Shown one piece after another: positions 1-8,837 of a stretch of DNA of 64,000 nt. The number at the start of each line of letters is the position of its first letter. Positions within the stretch are counted from its first letter, which is position 1. A program made the position numbers and the translations under genes. This DNA is from UBA8401 sp041665525. Lineage in GTDB: Bacteria > Bacteroidota > Ignavibacteria > UBA10030 > UBA8401. Location: positions 1-64,000 of the forward strand of contig JBAYIS010000011.1 in the NCBI GenBank assembly GCA_041665525.1, in the 5' to 3' direction. The notes under the pieces are model-generated. The model did not search any database. It saw nothing but the letters and a program-made list of their open reading frames with translations, and had not been told where the DNA came from.

Positions 1-74
1 CGATTGAATTATTCTCGACCACAATTAATTTGACACTGAGTTTTTAATACAGTATCTCAAAAATACCTCATCAA

Positions 75-370
75 TGTCATCCCGATCCCGCTAAAGCGGG
101 ATCGGGATCTCGGTTTTTGACTTCAAGTATTAAAACGAGATTCCTCACTCGGTCCTTCGGACCTTCGTTCGGAATGACAAATAAATTCATTTTTAAGACC
201 ACTTCTAAAAATTATGTCATCGTGTGGAGAGTTCACATCGGCGACCCGACAGGGCAAATGATGAATCTCGATTTTATTCGTGAAGCTAAAAACAAGACTT
301 CTCTCCCGACTCCGTCGGATCGCCACGAAGTGGCCACCTGGCCATTAGTGCCGTCGGGGAAATGACAATG
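75..370. repeat. Dispersed palindromic repeats in first spacer
   Basis: The spacer before the first gene holds at least two copies of a repeat family seen across the window. Positions 81-106 form a 12-bp perfect stem (CCCGATCCCGCT) with a 2-nt loop; 145-160 carries a GGTCC-TTC-GGACC hairpin; a copy ends near 178 with the recurring tail TTCGGAATGAC. A second copy at about 290-368 has the recurring CCACGAAGTGG core and ends in AATGAC. Short open frames here read through the repeats and look like no protein family. The remainder of 1-524 shows nothing I can assign. Confidence 0.7.
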
Positions 371-524
371 CCTGCATGTTCTCATCTCTAATTTGGAGAC
401 GATCCTTCATATTACGGAACATTTTTCGTATCATGTCGGACAAATCGTCTATATCACCAAGCTTCGGACCGGCAAGGAAGCTGAAGTATTATAACCTGTA
501 ACAAATCCAGAGCACTGTAAACGT

Positions 525-932
525 ATGCAAGAACAGGTCCAATCCGAGATTCGCATCCACCACCGGCCGATCATCCGGTGGACGCTTATCGTTGCGGGCA
601 CCGTGCTCGTCGGAATCGGCATTCTTGGAATCTTCCTTCCGCTTCTTCCCACTACGGTTTTCTTTTTAATGGCAGCATGGTGTTATGCCCGCAGTTCACA
701 AAGATTCTACGATTGGCTTCATCAAAACAGATATTTTGGAAAATATTTGAGGAACTATCGTTCTGGAATGGGTGTAACACGTACATCGAAAATATCTACA
801 ATTGTCATCTTGTGGTGTGGAATTCTTTATTCTATATTCGTTTCAAATTCGTTGGTGGTGCAAATGATCCTTGTAGCAATTGCCATTGGCGTAACGATTC
901 ATATGATTGTTGTCCCGACCTATAAAGAGTAA
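525..932 (+). CDS. DUF454 (YbaN-like) inner-membrane protein
   Basis: A 135-residue polytopic membrane protein. It matches the DUF454/YbaN pattern: a first hydrophobic segment at about 20-42 containing the G-x-L-P-x-L-P-T-T motif (LPLLPTTVFFLMAAWCYARS), then a basic loop with aromatic residues (FYDWLHQNRYFGKYLRNY), then two further hydrophobic segments at about 90-130. Length is typical of the family, whose function is unknown; some members are near envelope or haem genes. There is no obvious Shine-Dalgarno site before the ATG, which was chosen because the conserved region begins soon after it. The next gene starts 39 bases downstream on the same strand, so the two may be co-transcribed. Confidence 0.85.
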   Translation: MQEQVQSEIRIHHRPIIRWTLIVAGTVLVGIGILGIFLPLLPTTVFFLMAAWCYARSSQRFYDWLHQNRYFGKYLRNYRSGMGVTRTSKISTIVILWCGILYSIFVSNSLVVQMILVAIAIGVTIHMIVVPTYKE

Positions 933-971
933 TCACTGAAGCATTGAAAGAGTTTTCAATCAAGGAGCACT

Positions 972-3900
972 ATGAAGAAACAATTCCTGCTGCTGGTGTT
1001 GAGCTGTGTTCTCCTCTCCGCTCAATCGACCCAGCCGGCGGAGGGGATTCGAAAGAACACCCCTGCCGTTCACGCACTGAAAAACCTCACGATCATTCAA
1101 ACACCCGGGAAGAAGATTCAAAAGGGGATAATCATCCTGCGGGATGGAGTGATACAATCTGTGGGCGTAAACATCCCCATCCCTGCAGACGCGCGCGAAT
1201 GGGATTGTGATGGCTTAACCGCTTATGCAGGTATGATCGATCTTTCGTCCGAGTACGGACAGCCGAAAAAGAAACCGCAGAGCGGGACCGCGGAACCGAT
1301 CCGGGGGCCGAAATACTGGAATCCGAATGTTGCGGCGGACTATTCTGCGGCGGAGAATTTTCTTTCGGATAAAGAAACGGCGGAAAAATTACGTACGGCA
1401 GGATTTACCACCGTCCTTTCCGTCCCCCAAGAGGGGATCTTCAAAGGAAACAGTGCACTGGTGAATCTTGGCGACGGCGCCGCGAACACACAAGTGATCA
1501 AACCGGTAATATTTCAGCATGTCAATCTCTCGTATCAGAATATCGGCGACGGCTATCCGGATTCGCATATGGGAACGATCGCTCTCATCCGTCAGACGCT
1601 GATTGATGCAAAATGGTATTCCGATGCACTGCGGATATATTCAAAGAATCCGAACCAGCCGCGACCGGAGGACAATGCAACACTCGCTGCGCTGGAATCG
1701 GCAGTCACCGGGAAACAAATGCTGGTGATTGAAACGAATGATGAATTGAAAGCGTTTCGTGCATCCGCAATTGCAAAAGAATTTTCCGTCCAATGGATCC
1801 TCCGCGGCAGCGGATATGAATATCGCCGGGTGGATGCCGTCAAAGAATTGAAAACCCCGGTGATTCTTCCGGTGAATTTCCCAGATGTGCCGGCAGTGGA
1901 AACACCTGAAGAAGCATTCAATACGGGATATGAAGAACTCCGCCATTGGGATTTTGCATCGGAAAATCCTGCCCGGCTGCGAAAAGCCGGTGTGACAATT
2001 GCCTTAACAGCGAACCAATTGAAAGATGTATCGAAATTTCGCACGATGGTCAAATTGGCTATCGATTGCGGTTTGAGTCCCGATGATGCGCTTGCATCCG
2101 TTACGACCATTCCCGCTCAAATTGCAGGGATGGATAAACAGCTTGGAACAATCGAAACGGGAAAGATCGCCAATATTATCCTGGTTGATGGAGAATTGTT
2201 TTCAGAGAAGACGAAGATCCGTGAAACGTGGATCGAAGGAATCCGTTACGAAACGGCCAAAGTTCCTGTTGCCGATATTCGCGGACTTTGGAGTTATTCC
2301 GTACTGCTCAACGGCGGGAAAACGGATACAGGCATGTTCGATATTTCAGGCGAGATCGACGGGATATCCGTGATGGTGAAAAAAGGGACTGCAAAAATAA
2401 AAGCTGCATCGGCCGTTCTTCTGCAAAAACAGTTTTCACTTTCGTTCGACGGAGATTCGGTCGGCATGACGGGAATCGTCCGGCTTTCCGGCACAGTGAA
2501 TGACAATGGAATGTCCGGATTGTTCGAGTTCCCCGACGGCAGTTCACATACATGGAGTGCAAAACGGATCTCGCCATTTCAGGAAAAAGCGGATTCGGCG
2601 AAGTCATCTGTACCATTTTGTTCCACGAACGATCTTGTCTATCCCGAAGGCGCATTCGGTAGAATGGAAGTACCGAAACAACAGGATCTGTTAATAAAGA
2701 ATGCAACCATCTGGACGAGCGGGCCGCAGGGAAATCTTGAAGGATCGGACTTGCTGATAGTCAAAGGGAAGATTGCAAAGATCGGGAAAGGACTCACCGC
2801 ATCTGCAAACGCACTGGTGATCGACGCAAAAGGAAAACATGTCACTGCAGGATTGATCGATGCCCATTCCCACACGGCAATTTCTGAAGGAGTGAATGAA
2901 GCAGGTCAGGCGGTCACGTCCGAAGTACGAATCGGTGATGTCATCAATCCGGACGACATTAACATCTACCGCCAGCTTGCCGGGGGATTGACCGTTGCAA
3001 ACCAGCTGCATGGTTCCGCCAACGCCATCGGAGGACAAAACCAGGTGATCAAACTCCGCTGGGGAATGATGCCGGAACAAATGAAGTTCGAAGGGGCAAT
3101 TCCCGGTATCAAATTTGCACTTGGTGAGAATCCAAAACAATCCAACTGGGGAGACAAATATACCACGCGATATCCGCAAACGAGAATGGGAGTGGAGCAA
3201 ATCATCCGGGATGAATTCACTGCCGCGCGGGAATATGAAAAACAGTTGATTGCTGCAAAAGCGAATCCAAATCTCATCCCACCGCGAAGGGATCTGGAAC
3301 TGGAGGCGCTTGTAGAAATTCTGAATAAAAAACGGCTCATCCATTCCCATTGTTACCGGCAGGACGAGATATTGATGCTGCTGAAAGTTTCCGATGATTT
3401 CGGTTTTCAGATCGGCACGCTGCAGCATATTCTTGAAGGGTACAAGGTTGCGGATGAGATGGCAAAACGCGGTGTCGGCGGTTCGGCATTCAGCGACTGG
3501 TGGGCATATAAATATGAAGTGATCGATGCGATTCCGTACGCCGGAAAATTGATGCACGATGCCGGCGTGCTCGTGTCGTACAATTCCGATAGCAACGAAA
3601 TGGCACGACGGCTGAATACTGAAGCGGCGAAAGCAGTGAAGTATGGCGGTATCAGTGAAATTGACGCATTGAAATTCGTTACGATCAATCCTGCAAAACA
3701 ATTGCGCATCGACAGCCGTGTCGGCTCCCTTGAAATTGGCAAGGACGCCGATCTCGTCATCTGGAGCGGACATCCTCTCTCGACCTACACAATCTGCGAA
3801 CAAACGTGGATCGACGGACGAAGATTCTTTGATCGCGAAGAAGATTTGATGATGCGTGAGGAAGTTCAAAAGAAAAAAGCGGAGTTAATGCAAAAAGCGC

Positions 3901-4013
3901 TGAAATCCAAAAAGAAAGGATCCGGCATTCAGACATCTCCTCGAAAATCTTCAACCTATTCCTGCCACGAGGAAGAATTATCGTATTCCATTGAACAAGA
4001 GGTGGAACAATGA
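972..4013 (+). CDS. Secreted double-domain amidohydrolase (imidazolonepropionase-like)
   Basis: A 1013-residue exported protein of the metal-dependent amidohydrolase superfamily. The start has a good Shine-Dalgarno (AAGGAG) and a Sec signal peptide over about residues 1-21. Two amidohydrolase-like halves flank a beta-rich insert (about 430-560). The C-terminal half (about 575-985) keeps metal-binding features: His632-Ser-His634 in an IDAHSH motif, further His in HSHCYR and TLQHILEG, and the closing G-S-L-E-I-G-K-D-A-D-L-V motif. The N-terminal half (about 35-430) keeps the fold landmarks (GLTAYAGMIDLS; TIETGKIANIILVDG) but lacks the HxH, so it looks non-catalytic. The last ~30 residues after a Lys-rich stretch look unlike the family and may derive from repeat DNA. 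Its stop overlaps an ATG (ATGA). Substrate unknown; peptide or cyclic amide hydrolysis in the periplasm is inference. Confidence 0.85.
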   Translation: MKKQFLLLVLSCVLLSAQSTQPAEGIRKNTPAVHALKNLTIIQTPGKKIQKGIIILRDGVIQSVGVNIPIPADAREWDCDGLTAYAGMIDLSSEYGQPKKKPQSGTAEPIRGPKYWNPNVAADYSAAENFLSDKETAEKLRTAGFTTVLSVPQEGIFKGNSALVNLGDGAANTQVIKPVIFQHVNLSYQNIGDGYPDSHMGTIALIRQTLIDAKWYSDALRIYSKNPNQPRPEDNATLAALESAVTGKQMLVIETNDELKAFRASAIAKEFSVQWILRGSGYEYRRVDAVKELKTPVILPVNFPDVPAVETPEEAFNTGYEELRHWDFASENPARLRKAGVTIALTANQLKDVSKFRTMVKLAIDCGLSPDDALASVTTIPAQIAGMDKQLGTIETGKIANIILVDGELFSEKTKIRETWIEGIRYETAKVPVADIRGLWSYSVLLNGGKTDTGMFDISGEIDGISVMVKKGTAKIKAASAVLLQKQFSLSFDGDSVGMTGIVRLSGTVNDNGMSGLFEFPDGSSHTWSAKRISPFQEKADSAKSSVPFCSTNDLVYPEGAFGRMEVPKQQDLLIKNATIWTSGPQGNLEGSDLLIVKGKIAKIGKGLTASANALVIDAKGKHVTAGLIDAHSHTAISEGVNEAGQAVTSEVRIGDVINPDDINIYRQLAGGLTVANQLHGSANAIGGQNQVIKLRWGMMPEQMKFEGAIPGIKFALGENPKQSNWGDKYTTRYPQTRMGVEQIIRDEFTAAREYEKQLIAAKANPNLIPPRRDLELEALVEILNKKRLIHSHCYRQDEILMLLKVSDDFGFQIGTLQHILEGYKVADEMAKRGVGGSAFSDWWAYKYEVIDAIPYAGKLMHDAGVLVSYNSDSNEMARRLNTEAAKAVKYGGISEIDALKFVTINPAKQLRIDSRVGSLEIGKDADLVIWSGHPLSTYTICEQTWIDGRRFFDREEDLMMREEVQKKKAELMQKALKSKKKGSGIQTSPRKSSTYSCHEEELSYSIEQEVEQ

Positions 4014-4042
4014 AAACGAAATTACAAGAACTTCTAATAATC

Positions 4043-4165
4043 AATTTTGATGTCATCGCGAGGAGTGTCGCTGAAAGCGACACGACGCGGCGATCTTACT
4101 TTAAAAACAGTTTTAAACAATTGTTCCGCAGAACAGCATCCCGCACAGCAGAACTTCGTCCCGAT
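4043..4165. repeat. Dispersed repeat at the junction of two amidohydrolase genes
   Basis: The segment starting GATGTCATCGCGAGGAGTGT, with the GTGTCGCTGAAAGCGACAC hairpin at about 4060-4083, matches the style of the dispersed 'VIARSVA' repeat known from many bacterial genomes. The stretch CAGCATCCCGCACAGC near 4135 resembles CAGCATCCCGTACAGC at about 8601 in another repeat-filled spacer. It sits between the stop of the upstream amidohydrolase and the signal peptide of the downstream one, so it extends an open frame without encoding conserved protein. Confidence 0.6.
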
Positions 4166-4198
4166 TTTATCGTGACCGGAAGCGAGAAAAGTCAAAAC

Positions 4199-5512
4199 AT
4201 GAATCCAATCGTATTTTCTCTTCTACTCTCATTTTTGTTATTATCATTTTCATCAGCTTCTACACCTGTCCCTGCAAAAAAACAAATGCAACCGATTGTT
4301 CTTACCGGCGGAACGATCCATACCGTTTCCGGGTCTGTCATTGAGAACGGCATGATCCTGTTCGATAAAGGGAAGATCATTGCAATCGGGACATCTGTTG
4401 TCATTCCTGCTGGTGCGGAAAAAATAGATGTCATCGGGAAACACATCTATCCCGGACTTATCAACGCTGCATCCAATATCGGTCTGAATGAGATTGAGGC
4501 TGCCCGTCCTACGGTGGATATCACCGAAACGGGTCGGATCAATTCGAATGTCCGGACAGAAGTAGCAGTGAATCCTGAAAGCGAACTATTTCCAACCACC
4601 CGAGCAAACGGCGTCACCGTTTCGCATGTCGTTCCCGGTGGAAGCCTGATCGCCGGGAAAACGGCCGTTGTGATGATGGACGGTTGGACGCCGGAAGAGA
4701 TGACGTTGCACGCACCGGCAGGGTTATTCATCAACTGGCCGGGGATGCGCGTCAACCGTTCTCCATTTGCGCGGCAAACGGCGGAAGAACAACGAAAGGC
4801 GATCGAAAAGAATCTTTCCGAATTGCGCGATGCATTCGACGATGCCCGGGCATATTTGAAAGCAAAAAAAGGGGACAAAGCGAAACACCCGACGGATCTT
4901 CGCTGGGAGGCATTCGCTTCAGTATTCGAACAGAAGATCCCGTTGATTGTCAGTGCAAATGAGATTTCGCAGATCCAGTCCGCCGTGCAGTTTGCGAAGG
5001 ATCAGAATGTTAGATTAATCATCCACGGCGGACGGGATTCATGGAAAGTGGCAGAATTATTGAAAGAAAATAGCGTGAGCGTTATTGTTGAACCGATCCA
5101 TGATCTGCCGGGACGCCGTTGGGAAGCATACGATCTTCCGTTCACTGTGCCGGCGATGCTGCACAAAGCGGGAGTATTGTTTGCCATCTCCGGCGGCGGG
5201 AACGCTACGATGAATGAACGAAACATTGGTTTTCAGGCTGCAACTGCAGCTGCGTATGGTCTTCCGAAAGATGAAGCGTTGAAAGCAATCACGATGAATG
5301 CAGCAAAAGTGCTGGGGATTGATTCACTGGTTGGTTCGTTGGAAACCGGTAAAGATGCCACGCTCATCGTCACTACCGGCGATCCTTTGGAAATCATCTC
5401 CAATGTTGAGTTGGAATTTATTCAAGGAAAAAAAATCGATCTGCGCAGCAGGCATACAGAATTGTGGAAGAAATATCAGGAGAAGTATAAGCAGTTGGGT
5501 TCAAAACAATAA
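4199..5512 (+). CDS. Secreted amidohydrolase (imidazolonepropionase-like)
   Basis: A 437-residue exported amidohydrolase-family protein, partner of the preceding gene. I start it at the ATG followed by MNPIVFSLLLSFLLL, a clear signal peptide; an in-frame ATG at 4010 overlaps the upstream stop and has a GAGGTGG site, but the 63 residues it would add are encoded by dispersed-repeat DNA and contain no export signal. After the signal come the N-terminal beta subdomain (VLTGGTIHTVSGSVIENG), an IYPGLINAASNIGLNEIEA segment, and the C-terminal DATLIV/SLETGKDATL motif. The usual HxH at the end of the first barrel strand is absent (LINAASNIG), so metal binding is doubtful. Paired secreted amidohydrolases like this are common in Bacteroidota-type genomes, perhaps acting as a heteromer; substrate unknown. 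Confidence 0.82.
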   Translation: MNPIVFSLLLSFLLLSFSSASTPVPAKKQMQPIVLTGGTIHTVSGSVIENGMILFDKGKIIAIGTSVVIPAGAEKIDVIGKHIYPGLINAASNIGLNEIEAARPTVDITETGRINSNVRTEVAVNPESELFPTTRANGVTVSHVVPGGSLIAGKTAVVMMDGWTPEEMTLHAPAGLFINWPGMRVNRSPFARQTAEEQRKAIEKNLSELRDAFDDARAYLKAKKGDKAKHPTDLRWEAFASVFEQKIPLIVSANEISQIQSAVQFAKDQNVRLIIHGGRDSWKVAELLKENSVSVIVEPIHDLPGRRWEAYDLPFTVPAMLHKAGVLFAISGGGNATMNERNIGFQAATAAAYGLPKDEALKAITMNAAKVLGIDSLVGSLETGKDATLIVTTGDPLEIISNVELEFIQGKKIDLRSRHTELWKKYQEKYKQLGSKQ

Positions 5513-6293
5513 CCGTACTGTTCTGCGGATCTTTGATCCGCGTTTTGTTTAGGAGCGGTCTCAAAGAACTAATCATTGTCATTTCCCCGAAAGCCCTAAG
5601 GGCCAGGTGACCACTTCGTGGCGATCCCGACATTTTTTTATCGCGAGAGAAATCTCCGTTTTCCATCCATTCCCAAACTCTGAGAGTGTGTTAAAAGTAG
5701 ATTCGTCATGCTGAACGCCCGCCTGCCGATCGTATTTGTCATGGCGGGAGTTCGGAATGACGGTTTTTACGAAGTATGTTTGTTTGGGAACGAGTTCTTA
5801 TTGAAGCTCTGCTTCATACATCCGATATCTATCCACTGCGAAACAGAGTTTCGCAATACAATCGATCCTCAAAGTAACTGTCATTCTGGCGAAAGTCTAC
5901 GAAGTGATGCCTTCGGTACCGGAATCCATGGCAGAGGTCCAGCAGAATCATCGGGGTATGACGCACTTTTTTGATGTCTGCTCAATGTGAAATAGAGTTT
6001 CGGGATTTTATTGCTACCGAGCGGAGTTGTGAAAGCACGAGAAATTCATTGAAATTTAGGTGAATATGGTAGGATTCTTTATTGTTGAAAGATTATGGGT
6101 ATGAATATTAATAAATCTTAAACGGATAAAATTGTTTTCATATCTTAAAATTATTATTATAAAACCTAGAATATCTGCAAATGATTTTATTCACTTCGTT
6201 ATTCCAAGTATTCTGCTCGCTATTGCAAGGGAATTGGATCACCAAGATTAATAATCGTTCATTCTCAATTTTAAAAAGTATAAGGCAATATTT
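5513..6293. repeat. Repeat-filled spacer (~780 bp), no gene
   Basis: No convincing coding frame. Repeat copies occur at about 5578-5665 (contains GACCACTTCGTGGCGATCCC), 5705-5772 (GTCATGCTGAACGCCCGCCT ... GTTCGGAATGACGG), 5781-5865 (one member of a direct-repeat pair; its mate is at 8681-8764) and 5878-5972 (GTCATTCTGGCGAAAG ... GGGGTATGACGC). The last ~290 bases before the T9SS propeller gene are AT-rich and presumably contain its promoter, but no canonical elements stand out. Confidence 0.65.
5781..5865 (+). repeat. ~85-bp direct repeat, left copy
   Basis: Shares with 8681-8764 the ordered blocks TTGGGAACGA, GAAG(C/T)TCTGCTTC, CATCCGA, TCCACT(G/A)CGAAACAG(A/T)GTTTCGCAATACAATCG. The two copies are in the same orientation and bracket the 6294-8345 gene. 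The block GCGAAACAGAGTTTCGC is itself an imperfect palindrome. Confidence 0.75.
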
Positions 6294-8345
6294 ATGAAAT
6301 ATTTATTCGGATTCCTATTTTTGTATTTAGGTACTACTATCTGGACTAATGCACAATGGGTGCAAACAAGCGGTCCATTTGGGGGAAATGTATTATCTCT
6401 TGCAATGATCGGTAAGACTATTGTTGTGGGAGTAGACCATGGAGGCGTTTTCATTACAACAGACGGCGGAGCAAACTGGACCGGAGGAATTGTTGATTGG
6501 GCAAATAATCGGGTGCGTTCACTAGCTATTAGCGGAACGAAAATTTTTGCCGGAACTTCTAGCGGTATTTATATATCAACAGACAACGGGGAATCCTGGA
6601 TTAGTTCAGGATTATCAACAAGGTTTATTTATGATATTGCTGTCAATGGGACAAATATCTTTGCAGGTGTTGATGGAGGTTTATATCGATCAACGGACGA
6701 TGGAAATAGCTGGGAAATTGCAATTACTGGATTGACAAATACCATCGTATATTCTCTTGAAATAAATGGTACGAAAATATTCGCAGGAACAAAGGGCGGC
6801 GTATTTGTTTCCGCAGATAGCGGTGCAAATTGGACTGCGGTAAATACTGGATTGACAATTAAGCCAGTATTTGCACTCACGATGAGCGGAGTGAATTTAT
6901 ATGCTGGGACATTTGGTGCGGGTATATTTCATTCTACGAATGACGGAGCTAGTTGGATAGCAGTGAATGACGGACTTCCGGAAATGAATGTGTTATCTCT
7001 GGCTATGAATGGTTCGGACATTATTGCAGGAACTAATAGTAAAGGAGTATTTCGTTCGACGAACAGTGGTACGACCTGGACTGCTGTGAATACTGGGATA
7101 ACGACTGGTTCAATAAATACTCTGGCCATTAACGAAACGCATATTTTTGCTGGAACAAACGGCAGAGGATTATTTCAATCTACTGATAACGGTGCAAAAT
7201 GGAAAAATTTGGGACCTTATAATAATACCGTGAACACTTTAACTGTGAACGGAACAGATATTTTTGCGGGAGGTGATGCAGGTAGTGTTTTTCGTTCGAC
7301 GAACAATGGGACAAGTTGGGAAAGTCTTGATTCAGGAATGACAAATGCCAAAGTGAATTCGCTTGCCATTAGCGGATCAAAAATGATAGTAGGAACATAT
7401 GAAGGAGGGATTTTTCTCTCCGAAAATAACGGTCATAGTTGGAAAACAGTTAATACGGGGCTAACCGATACAGCTATATATGCAGTTTCATTAATCGGAG
7501 AAAACATATTTACCGGAACTAAAGATCATGGTGTTTTTCTTTCAACAGACTCCGGATCAAGTTGGACCCAAATGTATTCAGGATTGACTAATAATAATAT
7601 TAGAACGTTGAAAGTGAATGGTACAAATATCTTTGCTGGAACACTCGGTAGTGGAGTATTCCTTTCTTCGGACAGCGGGAAATCATGGATGAGCAATGGA
7701 CCAATGAACACTAAAGTGTACGCACTTCATATAAATGGTAATGAAATCTTCGCTGGTGCATTGGGACAAGGTATGTATTTTTCCGAAGACCGTGGTGTTA
7801 ACTGGGCGGATATTAATACTGGACTGACCAATTTATTAGTTCATGCTATAGCAGTTATTGATAAGAATATTTTTGTTGGAACATGGGGTGGTGGGGTATT
7901 TCTATCAACGAATAATGGGACTAACTGGAATGCTATGAATACTGGATTGAACGATTTAACTGTTAATTCACTGGCAATCATCGGTTCTTCTGTTTTTGCT
8001 GCAATTAATGATCAGAGTGTTTGGAAACGGCCATTATCAGAAATGGTGACAGAAATCAGAACATTTGTACAAAATAATCCAAAACAGTTTGAACTCCATC
8101 AAAATTACCCCAATCCCTTTAATCCTTCAACAACAATTAATTATACATTGCCAAAGGAAGGAATTGTTCTTCTGAAGATTTATGATATTCTTGGGAAAGA
8201 AGTTGCGACCCCTGTCCAAGAATACAAGGAATCAGGACGTTATAGTGTTGATTTTAATGCTGCAAATCTTGCAAGTGGGTTGTATATCTATAAACTATCT
8301 TCTGGTTCATTCTCAGAAATTAAGAAAATGGTGTTAGTAAAATAA
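6294..8345 (+). CDS. T9SS-sorted beta-propeller protein (YCF48/BNR-like repeats)
   Basis: A 683-residue secreted protein. Residues 1-20 form a signal peptide ending at NAQ. Thirteen full and one partial ~40-residue repeats follow, each of the form (V/I)xSLAIxGxxIFAGTxxGGVFxSTDxGxxWxxxNTGL, the Asp-box/BNR pattern seen in YCF48 and sortilin-type propellers; fourteen repeats would fit two seven-bladed propellers. The C-terminus (about 600-683) is a type A T9SS sorting domain: QNYPNPFNPSTTINY, then YDILGKEV, then NLASGLYIYKL. Expected fate is secretion across the outer membrane and attachment to or release from the surface. The gene is visibly more AT-rich than its neighbours and lies between direct repeats, hinting at separate origin. 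No strong Shine-Dalgarno; the start is set by the signal peptide. Ligand unknown. Confidence 0.88.
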   Translation: MKYLFGFLFLYLGTTIWTNAQWVQTSGPFGGNVLSLAMIGKTIVVGVDHGGVFITTDGGANWTGGIVDWANNRVRSLAISGTKIFAGTSSGIYISTDNGESWISSGLSTRFIYDIAVNGTNIFAGVDGGLYRSTDDGNSWEIAITGLTNTIVYSLEINGTKIFAGTKGGVFVSADSGANWTAVNTGLTIKPVFALTMSGVNLYAGTFGAGIFHSTNDGASWIAVNDGLPEMNVLSLAMNGSDIIAGTNSKGVFRSTNSGTTWTAVNTGITTGSINTLAINETHIFAGTNGRGLFQSTDNGAKWKNLGPYNNTVNTLTVNGTDIFAGGDAGSVFRSTNNGTSWESLDSGMTNAKVNSLAISGSKMIVGTYEGGIFLSENNGHSWKTVNTGLTDTAIYAVSLIGENIFTGTKDHGVFLSTDSGSSWTQMYSGLTNNNIRTLKVNGTNIFAGTLGSGVFLSSDSGKSWMSNGPMNTKVYALHINGNEIFAGALGQGMYFSEDRGVNWADINTGLTNLLVHAIAVIDKNIFVGTWGGGVFLSTNNGTNWNAMNTGLNDLTVNSLAIIGSSVFAAINDQSVWKRPLSEMVTEIRTFVQNNPKQFELHQNYPNPFNPSTTINYTLPKEGIVLLKIYDILGKEVATPVQEYKESGRYSVDFNAANLASGLYIYKLSSGSFSEIKKMVLVK

Positions 8346-8349
8346 GAAA

Positions 8350-8660
8350 TTGAATAATTCCAATAAATCCGCCTTTGGTCGACAATTTTTTCCCAATTCC
8401 AACTCGTTCCCATACTCTGAGTTTGTCTCAAAACCGTCATTCCGAACTTGTCCAGCTTTTCGGATTCCGCTGCGCGCGGGATTTGCCGTATTTTGGTATT
8501 CCGCTGAAGCGGCATTCATAAGGTGGAACAAAATGTAGAATTTCGGAATCTGATTTGGTGAAAGTAGACCAAAATTAAAGATGCTGAAATGCCGCTTTAC
8601 AGCATCCCGTACAGCGGGACAAGTTCAGTGGCAAAGCCATCTCATTGTGACATGACGAAT
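8350..8660. repeat. Dispersed repeat cluster downstream of propeller gene
   Basis: Several repeat modules in tandem: one opening with GTCATTCCGAACTTGTCCAG (about 8436) and running through GCTGCGCGCGGGATTTGCCG and CCGCTGAAGCGGCATTC to about 8533, and one at about 8580-8660 with GATGCTGAAATGCCGC, CATCCCGTACAGCGGGAC and a TGTGACATGACG tail. Reading frames exist but look like repeat translation, not protein. The rest of the spacer to 8837 contains the right direct repeat and a GGGAGCGAGAGAAAT tail near 8779. Confidence 0.65.
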
Positions 8661-8680
8661 CAACTTTTCACACAGTCTGT

Positions 8681-8764
8681 CTGGTTGGGAACGACTCATA
8701 TCGAAGTTCTGCTTCTTTCATCCGAAATTATCCACTACGAAACAGTGTTTCGCAATACAATCGT
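8681..8764 (+). repeat. ~85-bp direct repeat, right copy
   Basis: Mate of 5781-5865; same order of blocks with scattered substitutions and one missing base. Flanks the T9SS propeller gene on its downstream side. Confidence 0.75.
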
Positions 8765-8837
8765 TTTTAACGGAGCATGGGAGCGAGAGAAATAAATTCT
8801 ATGAGGAAATGACATACTAACAGTCTTTCCGAGTAGT

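Noticed and set aside
117..365. Short open frames across the first spacer
   Set aside because: They translate dispersed-repeat DNA on either strand, as do those at 8350-8538 and 11260-11511; no conserved protein content.
2691..3869. 392-codon minus-strand open frame inside the first amidohydrolase gene
   Set aside because: It lies fully antisense to a conserved, signal-peptide-bearing gene and its translation has no family motifs.
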